Shown: one piece after another, positions 1-5,173 of the stretch
Layout of the letters: every line of letters begins with the position of its first letter
How positions within the stretch are numbered: position 1 is the stretch's first letter
Source of the DNA: Clostridia bacterium
Lineage (GTDB): Bacteria; Bacillota; Clostridia; DSM-8532
Direction: 5' to 3'
DNA: 6,218 nucleotides
Assembly (NCBI GenBank): GCA_026418215.1
Contig: JAOABT010000341.1
Coordinates: forward strand, 1-6,218
Position numbers and translations under genes: made by a program
The notes under the pieces: model-generated
Database searches by the model: none
Told to the model about the DNA's origin: nothing
Seen by the model: only the letters and a program-made list of their open reading frames with translations

Positions 1-394
1 GGCCAAGCGTTGCCAGGACCACGCCCATTATAGCGTTTACGGGCGGGCGCTTCTTAAGAAGCGTCGCGGAGATGAGAGGCACCATCACAACATTAAGGCC
101 GGTAATAAAGGCTGAATTGGAGGCAGATGTTGTTTGAAGCCCCACCACCTGAAGCATCATACCGCCGTAAAGCAAAAGTCCGATCAGCGAGCCGGTCCAC
201 AGGCTTTTGAAATTAATTGTTTTGAGCTGCTTGAAGAAAATGAGCGCCAGTAAAAGTCCGGCAACCGAGAAACGAAGAGTCAAGAAGGCATAGGGCGGGA
301 TGTCCCGGGAGATGTTTTTCATGATGATGAAGGACGAACCCCATACAATGGTAATGCTTAAGATTGCCAGATCAGCTTTAAGTTGTCTTGTCAT
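1..394 (-). CDS. EamA/DMT-family permease, N-terminal part (runs off window edge)
   Basis: This is an inner-membrane permease of the drug/metabolite transporter superfamily (EamA domain). Family members export or import small metabolites; the substrate cannot be told from sequence. Translating the minus strand from ATG at 394 gives 131 open residues, with the 3' part outside the window. What is seen: a WGSSFI motif at the end of the first membrane span (residues 18-23), an arginine after the short loop before span 2 (R41), then hydrophobic spans at about 66-87, 95-113 and 120 onward. The region GLQTTSASNSAFITGLNVV (85-103) followed by VPL is a typical EamA stretch. Full-length proteins have about 10 spans and 280-310 residues, so roughly half is missing. 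The start is supported by AAGGAAGAGG ending 11 nt upstream; the ATG at 404 is in another frame and stops after eight codons. The family call is firm; the substrate is unknown. Confidence 0.9.
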   Translation of the reverse strand, partial: MTRQLKADLAILSITIVWGSSFIIMKNISRDIPPYAFLTLRFSVAGLLLALIFFKQLKTINFKSLWTGSLIGLLLYGGMMLQVVGLQTTSASNSAFITGLNVVMVPLISATLLKKRPPVNAIMGVVLATLG

Positions 395-441
395 GTACGC
401 TCATTCCTCTTCCTTGCCAGTTAAATTCGTTATCCAAGCAA

Positions 442-468
442 AAGCACCCACATTGGCTGTGAGTGCTT
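442..468 (-). terminator. Hairpin: probable intrinsic terminator of the cvpA operon or leader hairpin of the EamA gene
   Basis: Arms at 442-452 and 458-468 enclose a 5-nt loop. On the plus strand the arms have one C/A mismatch (448/462). In minus-strand RNA this becomes a U-G wobble, giving an unbroken 11-bp stem followed by the short, interrupted U-run UUGCUU. That asymmetry points to function in leftward transcripts. It lies downstream of cvpA, which fits a terminator, but only about 47 nt before the EamA start. That leaves no room for an obvious EamA promoter between hairpin and gene. A weak -10-like TAGAAT at 482-487 (minus strand, poor -35) would instead place the hairpin at the very 5' end of the EamA mRNA. 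The U-run is weak, so the role is uncertain. Confidence 0.5.
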
Positions 469-663
469 CTTCTAGCCTTATATTCTAACTTAACAAACTT
501 GACGCTTCAGAGCAACAGGCAGTTCAACAAAATGCAATTAAATATGAATCCCGTGCCTAAGAGCTAAACTTATCAAAAATACCTTTTGAGAAAATAATGA
601 TCAGGGATGAGGCCGGAGTATTTCATAACGAGATCAATTAAAGCTTTCTAAGCGGCTACCTCA

Positions 664-1485
664 CTAGATGATTACGCCGACCAACTTATTGAACCACGTG
701 AGCACAAGGGATTGCGTATAAGTCTCAGGTACCTTGATGATATTCAGGCTGCCCAGGGTAGGTATAGCAAAGATGAATACGACGTAGCAGATGAGAAGCC
801 CGACGCCTAAGCCAATGGCCATGCCGCCTGTACGGTTTGCTGTCCCTAAAACGGCACTTGAGCTTAGCACCGAGGTCAGAAGTCTTCCTGCCAGCACCAC
901 CAGCAGCTTAACGACAATAAAGATGACAACCAAGGCGAGAACCTTCAATATGGTAAAGACAATCAAATCATTAACGGTGACAACCGTATCCTGATACATG
1001 GAGCCGGTTTGAGCGGCTGAATTGGTAACAGACATGACCTGCTTCAAAAGGGGATTTGACGATACCGCCTGATTAAGCTGAGGATTCTTGTTCATGAGCT
1101 CCAGGGTTGAATTGGCATCCGAAACCTTAATGGTGTTTATGGTAGAGAGTGTTGGAATCAGGTCGTTGAGCTTGTCGCCGATGGTCTTGCCCAAAGTGGT
1201 TTTTTGCATGGCCAGAAGGGCCAGCTTGGGTGAGAAAATAAAGGCGAAAATGAGACCCACAACATAGCCTGCAAGGCTGAAGACCGTGTTGATAAGCCCC
1301 TTCAAATAACCTTTGAAGCCAAAGAGCGCAATGATAATGACCACTGCATAGTCCACCCAATTGAAGTCAAACCCTAAAAGCAAATCCGCAATGAGGAACA
1401 GGGCCACGACACCGAAAAGAATAATGATAGGGAGACGGTTGATAGTAGCAGCAGCAGGCCGCGGTCTACCGTAACTGTAACTCAA
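664..1485 (-). CDS. CvpA-family membrane protein, TTG start
   Basis: This is a CvpA (colicin V production) family integral membrane protein of 273 residues. The family is widespread and linked in enterobacteria to colicin V production and envelope homeostasis; its molecular role in Firmicutes is not established. Hydrophobic spans lie at about 18-37, 44-58, 67-85, 174-200 and 219-241. The family signature is visible as FGFKGYLKGLINTVFSLAGY (55-74) and as NRTGGMAIG (217-225), matching the N-R-x-x-G-x-x-x-G pattern before the last span. Between spans three and four is a polar loop of about 85 residues (90-173) rich in N, S, T and Q. With the extra N-terminal span, this makes the protein longer than the usual 160-180 residues. 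The start is TTG at 1485: GGGGGTG (1491-1497) lies 5 nt upstream, and the nearby ATG at 1499 is out of frame and stops after five codons. It lies 44 nt downstream of a 30-codon ORF and probably shares its promoter. Confidence 0.85.
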   Translation of the reverse strand: MSYSYGRPRPAAATINRLPIIILFGVVALFLIADLLLGFDFNWVDYAVVIIIALFGFKGYLKGLINTVFSLAGYVVGLIFAFIFSPKLALLAMQKTTLGKTIGDKLNDLIPTLSTINTIKVSDANSTLELMNKNPQLNQAVSSNPLLKQVMSVTNSAAQTGSMYQDTVVTVNDLIVFTILKVLALVVIFIVVKLLVVLAGRLLTSVLSSSAVLGTANRTGGMAIGLGVGLLICYVVFIFAIPTLGSLNIIKVPETYTQSLVLTWFNKLVGVII

Positions 1486-1497
1486 GACAACACCCCC
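1486..1497 (-). promoter_or_regulatory. Shine-Dalgarno deciding the TTG start of the CvpA-family gene
   Basis: GGGGGTG at 1491-1497 (minus strand) pairs with the 16S anti-SD with one purine change and sits 5 nt before TTG at 1483-1485. No in-frame ATG or GTG lies between it and the first membrane span, so the non-AUG start is the only reasonable choice. Confidence 0.7.
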
Positions 1498-1529
1498 ATA
1501 ATAGGTTCAATAGACACATAAGGGAAATA

Positions 1530-1622
1530 CTATTTGATAATGTAAGACAGGTTGAGACCAAATAATAAAAGAATGGATACAATAACGACGCCGATTTTAA
1601 CAGCATTCTTGCTGATAGGCAT
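1530..1622 (-). CDS. Putative 30-residue single-span membrane miniprotein
   Basis: This short ORF is below usual length cut-offs. It starts at ATG 1622 and ends with TAG at 1530-1532. It begins MPISKNAVK and continues as one hydrophobic stretch (about residues 10-23, rich in V, I and L), ending LNLSYIIK. This is the layout of a small single-span membrane protein with a positively charged N-terminus. Translation signals are strong: GGGGAGG at 1630-1636, 7 nt before the ATG. It is the first ORF after a near-consensus promoter (1665-1693) and lies 44 nt upstream of the CvpA-family gene. It could be a real miniprotein acting with CvpA, or a leader ORF whose translation affects cvpA expression. 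I do not recognise a family. Coding status is inferred from SD, promoter and composition only. Confidence 0.6.
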   Translation of the reverse strand: MPISKNAVKIGVVIVSILLLFGLNLSYIIK

Positions 1623-1664
1623 TAGAAACCCTCCCCGTTTAGCACCTCTTCTTTTCCCGCGACA

Positions 1665-1693
1665 ATTATACCACTCGGAAAATTATTTGTAAA
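1665..1693 (-). promoter_or_regulatory. Strong sigma-A promoter for the miniprotein-cvpA unit
   Basis: On the minus strand, TTTACA (1688-1693, 5 of 6 consensus) and TATAAT (1665-1670, 6 of 6) are separated by exactly 17 nt. A TGG triplet just before the -10 makes it an extended -10 element. The expected transcription start is near 1658, giving a leader of about 35 nt before ATG 1622. The -35 lies inside the inverted repeat at 1679-1701. Confidence 0.8.
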
Positions 1694-1701
1694 ATAATTT
1701 T
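1679..1701. repeat. Perfect 10-bp inverted repeat, candidate operator
   Basis: AAAATTATTT (1679-1688) and AAATAATTTT (1692-1701) are exact reverse complements around a 3-nt centre (GTA). The repeat covers the -35 element and part of the spacer of the leftward promoter. It lies just upstream of the presumed rqcH promoter, so a bound dimeric regulator could affect both directions. It is AT-only in its arms, so some symmetry may be chance. I could not match it to a known Fur, PerR, Rex or CodY consensus. Confidence 0.45.
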
Positions 1702-1704
1702 AAG

Positions 1705-1732
1705 ATTTGTGAAACACTTTCTCTGATAGAAT
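1705..1732 (+). promoter_or_regulatory. Weak candidate promoter for rqcH
   Basis: TAGAAT at 1727-1732 is a 5-of-6 match to the -10 consensus and would start transcription near 1739, about 22 nt before ATG 1762. No good -35 is present at the right distance: the positions 16-17 nt upstream read ATTTGT or GATTTG, and the better TTGTGA (1707-1712) is only 14 nt away. The -10 overlaps the inverted repeat at 1725-1741. Confidence 0.35.
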
Positions 1733-1741
1733 GTTTCTATC
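1725..1741. repeat. 7-bp inverted repeat overlapping the rqcH -10
   Basis: GATAGAA (1725-1731) and TTCTATC (1735-1741) are exact reverse complements separated by TGT. The repeat sits on the candidate rqcH -10 and transcription start, where a bound protein would block initiation. It has the same 3-nt centre length as the repeat at 1679-1701 but a different sequence. It may be an operator or chance; no regulator is encoded nearby. Confidence 0.35.
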
Positions 1742-1761
1742 TAAAATTATGAGGTGATGAG

Positions 1762-3516
1762 ATGCCTTTTGACGGCATTTTTACAAAAACCATGGCACAG
1801 GAGCTCAATGCGCTTCTGTCTGGGGGACGCATAGGAAAAATATATCAGATGGACAAGGACAGCATCGTGCTTCAGATCCGAGCCAACGGCGAAAACTATA
1901 GGCTCTTGGTCTCAAGCAATGCCGCTGCCGCACGAATCCATCTCACCGACAAGCAGTATGAGAACCCCGATACGCCACCGGTTTTCTGCATGCTCTTAAG
2001 AAAGCACCTTTCAGGTGGCATTGTTAAAGGCTTCTCCACCAACGGCTTCGAACGCATCCTGACTATGGAGGCCGAGGTGACCGACGAGCTCGGAGATCGC
2101 AGCAATAAAAAGCTTGTGGTTGAAATCATGGGAAGGCATAGCAATATTTTGCTGCTGAACCGGAGCGATAAAATCATAGACGTTATCAAGCATGTTGATG
2201 TTGAGGTCAATCGTGTTCGAGAGCTGCTTCCCGCTAGGACCTATATCCTTCCTCCGGCTCAGGACAAGCTCAACCCTGCGTCCGGTCAAGCCTTGGAGCT
2301 CATTATGGCTGAGGCGCCTTCCAACGGAAGAAAGATCGAATCCTTCCTTTTGGACAGGCTTCAGGGCTTTTCGCCCGTGCTGTGCCGGGAGGCCTGCATC
2401 AGGGCTGGTTTAAGGGAGGGTATTCCGGCTTCGGAGTTGACCCATGCCGAGCTTTCCAAGCTCGCCAAGGTTCTTAAGGACATGATGGCAAGCCTTCATG
2501 AGCCTTCTCCCTGCGTTGTATTTGACAAGTCGAGTGAGAAGGTCATCGATTTTCATTGTGTTCCCTTGAAGCAATACGACTCGTTCAAACGCTATGATCT
2601 TTTGAGTCAGGCTATTGATGCCTACTATACGGCTAAGGTCGGAAGAGAGTTTGTCAACCAGCGCGCAAACGAGCTTCACAAGCTTGTAGGCAAGCAACTG
2701 GAGCGCTGTGAAAAAAGGCTCTCCATCAATCTTCAAACCTACGAGGAAAACAAGGATTTTGAGAAGCTGAGGCTCTTTGGCGAGCTTATTACAGCCAATA
2801 TTTATGCACTTACCAAGGGCATGGAAGAGGCTGAGGTTGTCAACTACTACAGCGAAGAGGGCGACATGGTCAGGATTCCTCTTAACAAGGATAAATCTCC
2901 CCAGGATAATGCTCAGAATTATTTTAAGAGGTACAACAAATCCCGCACTGCCTTCCACTACGCAGAAAAAGAGGTAGAGACCCTTAAGGCCGAGGTTTCT
3001 TACCTTGAGAGCGTTCAGTTTGCCATCGAGAATGCGGAAGGAAACGACCAGCTTACGGAAATCCGAACCGAGCTTCATGAGCAGGGCTATATCAAGGCGT
3101 CCGGCAAGGGCAAAAAGATTCAGCCTGTACAGGCGCTTCCCCTCAAGGCTGTGTCACAGGACGGGTTTGAAATCCTTATTGGCCGCAACAACAAGCAAAA
3201 CGAAAAGCTAACGCTTAAAATAGCCCGCCACGAGGACATCTGGCTTCACATCAAGAATTTCTCGGGATCACACGTGGTCATCCGTACCGAGGGCAAGGAA
3301 GTTCCTGATTCAACCCTTCTTGAAGCGGCACAGTATGCCGCCTGGTTTAGCAAGGCACGCTCCGCTCCCAAGGTCGAGGTCGATTACACCACCATCCGAA
3401 ATGTCAAGAAGCCCTCAGGTTCTAAGCCCGGTATGGTCATCTACGTCAATTACTTTACGGTGCTTGTAGCGCCCAAAGCACCCTTGGTGGCAGAAGCGAA
3501 AGCACAAAGAAACTAA
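1762..3516 (+). CDS. rqcH: RqcH, NFACT-family ribosome quality-control factor (alanine tailing)
   Basis: This is the bacterial Rqc2/NEMF homologue, historically annotated as fibronectin-binding protein FbpA. In the family it binds obstructed 50S subunits carrying peptidyl-tRNA, recruits tRNA-Ala and extends the nascent chain with alanine to mark it for proteolysis. The 584-residue length is normal (about 570-590). The NFACT-N domain opens with MPFDG; NP(x)nPPVFCMLLRKHLSGG spans 68-86 and EIMGRHSNILLLN spans 121-133. A helix-hairpin-helix-like region follows (about 175-245), then a coiled-coil middle domain (about 285-445). The C-terminal NFACT-R domain (about 467-572) carries GRNNKQNE (474-481), DIWLH (492-496) and GSHVVI (502-507). 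The conserved Asp-Arg pair at 97-98 reads Glu-Arg here. The start is supported by GAGGTG at 1751-1756, 5 nt upstream, and by the conserved N-terminus. It is transcribed divergently from the cvpA unit and ends before a strong hairpin. No partner such as RqcP is in the window. Confidence 0.96.
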   Translation: MPFDGIFTKTMAQELNALLSGGRIGKIYQMDKDSIVLQIRANGENYRLLVSSNAAAARIHLTDKQYENPDTPPVFCMLLRKHLSGGIVKGFSTNGFERILTMEAEVTDELGDRSNKKLVVEIMGRHSNILLLNRSDKIIDVIKHVDVEVNRVRELLPARTYILPPAQDKLNPASGQALELIMAEAPSNGRKIESFLLDRLQGFSPVLCREACIRAGLREGIPASELTHAELSKLAKVLKDMMASLHEPSPCVVFDKSSEKVIDFHCVPLKQYDSFKRYDLLSQAIDAYYTAKVGREFVNQRANELHKLVGKQLERCEKRLSINLQTYEENKDFEKLRLFGELITANIYALTKGMEEAEVVNYYSEEGDMVRIPLNKDKSPQDNAQNYFKRYNKSRTAFHYAEKEVETLKAEVSYLESVQFAIENAEGNDQLTEIRTELHEQGYIKASGKGKKIQPVQALPLKAVSQDGFEILIGRNNKQNEKLTLKIARHEDIWLHIKNFSGSHVVIRTEGKEVPDSTLLEAAQYAAWFSKARSAPKVEVDYTTIRNVKKPSGSKPGMVIYVNYFTVLVAPKAPLVAEAKAQRN

Positions 3517-3560
3517 ATGGTTAAAATCATATGACCAACCCTGAACGAATTATGTGAAAT

Positions 3561-3594
3561 TATGAAGGCTGTTGCACGCGCAACAGCCTTCATA
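3561..3594. terminator. Perfect 15-bp-stem hairpin between convergent genes, likely bidirectional terminator
   Basis: Arms 3561-3575 and 3580-3594 are perfectly complementary with a 4-nt loop (ACGC). The position, 45 nt after the rqcH stop and between convergent transcription units, is where a shared terminator belongs. Unusually, no U-run follows on the plus strand (the next bases are CTACGC), and only a short AUUUC follows the leftward stem. It may act as a 3'-end stabilising structure or as a weak or factor-assisted terminator. Confidence 0.6.
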
Positions 3595-3646
3595 CTACGC
3601 GCCCATTCGGTGGAGACCGTCTCAATTAAGTTCGCATTAACGGACA

Positions 3647-3742
3647 TTAGACTACTTGATAGCCATCTGGCAGCCTTTTTCTCAGAAGGGGCATATCTTC
3701 AAAAAGCATCTCTTTAAAGATAGAAGAGTGGATATTTTTCAT
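3647..3742 (-). CDS. Possible 31-residue protein downstream of the deaminase gene
   Basis: A short ORF starts at ATG 3742, 8 nt past the deaminase stop codon, and ends with TAA at 3647-3649. A short Shine-Dalgarno AGGTG (3748-3752) overlaps that stop and lies 5 nt before the ATG, which is typical of translational coupling. The product is soluble and charged. It begins MKNIHSSIFKEMLFEDM and ends with RKRLPDGYQVV; no membrane span is visible and I recognise no family. Alternatives are a gene remnant or a chance ORF in the 3' untranslated region. The support is position plus SD only, so confidence is modest. Confidence 0.4.
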   Translation of the reverse strand: MKNIHSSIFKEMLFEDMPLLRKRLPDGYQVV

Positions 3743-3750
3743 AAAAACAC

Positions 3751-5046
3751 CTAGAAAATGCGTTTCACTATCTTATCCAGCTCGTACCAGACCTTTTCCT
3801 TATCAATGGTCTTGTATTCGCCATCCTGATAAAGTATCCTGCCGTCTACCATGGTGAGGCAGACATCAGCTCCCTGAGCCGAATAAGCCAATGCGGATAT
3901 GGGGTTGTGAAGCGGCTTAAAGTGAGGCTTTTCGAGATCCACCAGGATAAGGTCGGCTTTGTTCCCCTCTGAAACCATACCGAGGTTATGCATACCAAGA
4001 GCTTTTGCGCCATTTGCCGTAGCCATCGTTAACGCCTCAGCCGCACTGATAAGAAGCGGATCGTGCCTTGTTCCCTTATGGATAAAAGCGGCCAGGTTAA
4101 TCTCCTCAAACAGATTCAAGTTATTGTTGCTCGATGCGCCGTCAGTACCCAAAGCCACATTAATACCAAGCTTTAAGGCTTCGGGCACAGGTGCTACGCC
4201 GCTTGCCAGCTTTAAATTGCTGGCCGGATTATGTGCTATGGTTACCTGCTTTTCCTTCAAAAGGGCCATGTCTTCTTCTGTCACCCAAGTACAATGAGCG
4301 GCGACCGTCTTTAAGTCTAACAGCCCTAGATCATAGAGGTGCTTGGTAGGGGTCTTCCCATGCTGCTTTAAGCAGTCTTCATGCTCCACACGCGTTTCGT
4401 CAACGTGGACGTGGATCGGGGCCGACAGCTTTTCAGCGGCATCACGCACGGCACGAATATATTCCGGAGAGCATGTGTAAATGGCATGGGGCGCAAAGGC
4501 TCCTGTGATGCGGCCGTCGGCAGCACCATTCCATTTCTTATAGAATTCAATACTCTCAAGAAGCTTCTTATCCTCGGAGAAATCAGACCCCGTCTGGGGA
4601 TTGGTCACACCGCGCGAAAGCTGGGCGCGAATACCGGATTCTTCGACAGCCCGAGCCATATCATCCATATAGAAGTACATATCAATAAAGGAAGTTGTAC
4701 CTGAAGCCAGCATTTCCATAATGCCAAGCATGGTGCCGATATGGATGTCATGACCGGTGAATTTGTCTTCCGTTGGGAAAATATGCTCAAAGAGCCACGT
4801 TTGTAGGTCCATATCGTCCGCATAGTTTCTAAGAAGCGTCATGGGGGCATGAGAGTGGGCGTTAACCAAGCCCGGCATCAGAAGCTTGCCTGAGGCCTCA
4901 ATCACGTGCGCCTTCTCCTTATCCTCATCGCTTATATTGCCTATGGCTTTTATATGATCATTTTCTATAAGAACGTCGCAATCCTTCAGAACCTCTGATT
5001 TCTGATTCATGGTCACAACCAGGGCGTTTTTAAAAAGATATTTCAT
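3751..5046 (-). CDS. mtaD: 5'-methylthioadenosine/S-adenosylhomocysteine deaminase-type amidohydrolase
   Basis: This is a cytoplasmic metal-dependent amidohydrolase of the ATZ/TRZ subgroup, most like MTA/SAH deaminases. These hydrolyse MTA, SAH or adenosine to the inosine analogue and ammonia, salvaging by-products of S-adenosylmethionine use. From the ATG at 5046 it has 431 residues, normal for the family. Seen motifs: PGLVNAHSHAPMTLLRN (58-74) with metal-binding H64 and H66; FAPHAIYTCSP (184-194); HVHVDET (212-218) with H214 and E217; AAHCTW (249-254) with H251; HNPASNLKLASGVAPV (272-287); and GTDGASSNN (300-308) with the metal/catalytic D302. No key residue is missing. An ATG 30 nt upstream (5076) is in frame, but I reject it: AGGAGG at 5054-5059 is placed for 5046, and the predicted promoter would start transcription near 5070. 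Exact substrate preference cannot be assigned; a guanine or related aminohydrolase role is less likely. Confidence 0.92.
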   Translation of the reverse strand: MKYLFKNALVVTMNQKSEVLKDCDVLIENDHIKAIGNISDEDKEKAHVIEASGKLLMPGLVNAHSHAPMTLLRNYADDMDLQTWLFEHIFPTEDKFTGHDIHIGTMLGIMEMLASGTTSFIDMYFYMDDMARAVEESGIRAQLSRGVTNPQTGSDFSEDKKLLESIEFYKKWNGAADGRITGAFAPHAIYTCSPEYIRAVRDAAEKLSAPIHVHVDETRVEHEDCLKQHGKTPTKHLYDLGLLDLKTVAAHCTWVTEEDMALLKEKQVTIAHNPASNLKLASGVAPVPEALKLGINVALGTDGASSNNNLNLFEEINLAAFIHKGTRHDPLLISAAEALTMATANGAKALGMHNLGMVSEGNKADLILVDLEKPHFKPLHNPISALAYSAQGADVCLTMVDGRILYQDGEYKTIDKEKVWYELDKIVKRIF

Positions 5047-5053
5047 AGAAATT

Positions 5054-5059
5054 CCTCCT
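5054..5059 (-). promoter_or_regulatory. Consensus Shine-Dalgarno fixing the deaminase start
   Basis: AGGAGG at 5054-5059 on the minus strand lies 7 nt before ATG 5044-5046. It lies inside the would-be coding region of the longer 441-residue reading, so the shorter 431-residue form is preferred. Confidence 0.85.
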
Positions 5060-5076
5060 TCAATGGGATGTAACAT

Positions 5077-5104
5077 ATTTTAGCATATCCGCTGTGTCTA
5101 ACAA
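5077..5104 (-). promoter_or_regulatory. Candidate sigma-A promoter of the deaminase gene
   Basis: On the minus strand, TTGTTA (5099-5104, 4 of 6) and TAAAAT (5077-5082, 5 of 6) are 16 nt apart, with TGC before the -10 as an extended element. The predicted start near 5070 gives a leader of about 24 nt before ATG 5046 and rules out the upstream in-frame ATG at 5076. Confidence 0.6.
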
Positions 5105-5147
5105 AGGGATTACTTGTTTTTCGGATATAAATTGGTTAGGATTGGAT

Positions 5148-5153
5148 TATAAT
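5148..5153 (+). promoter_or_regulatory. Possible -10 element for the DUF2207-like gene
   Basis: TATAAT at 5148-5153 matches the -10 consensus fully, but there is no recognisable -35 17 nt upstream (ATATAA). Transcription would begin near 5160, leaving the AGAGG Shine-Dalgarno (5161-5165) almost at the mRNA 5' end. This is weak evidence; the true promoter may lie elsewhere in 5100-5160. Confidence 0.35.
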
Positions 5154-5173
5154 GGAATTGAGAGGTAAACTAA

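Noticed and set aside
395..480. Riboswitch in the transporter leader
   Set aside because: Only one hairpin is visible. I could not see the paired ACGR-type loops of guanidine-II or the conserved core of any other riboswitch known to control DMT transporters.
300..488. 62-residue plus-strand ORF
   Set aside because: It is antisense to the EamA gene start and the leader hairpin, has no SD, and its low-complexity Met/Ser-rich translation is typical of a shadow frame.
2410..3078. 222-residue minus-strand ORF inside rqcH
   Set aside because: It is antisense to strongly conserved NFACT coding sequence, with no SD or family match. It is a shadow of codon bias in rqcH.
3609..3622. Short palindrome GAGAC-C-GTCTC between the convergent genes
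   Set aside because: The 5-bp arms are too short to support a terminator or operator without further evidence.
3513..3647. 44-codon minus-strand ORF whose ATG overlaps the stop of the 31-codon ORF
   Set aside because: It runs straight through the perfect 15-bp hairpin and ends on the rqcH stop region. It has no SD and unlikely composition, so I treat it as chance.
5047..5076. Ten-residue N-terminal extension of the deaminase (ATG at 5076)
   Set aside because: The consensus SD lies inside it, the predicted transcription start is downstream of it, and family proteins begin at or near the downstream methionine.
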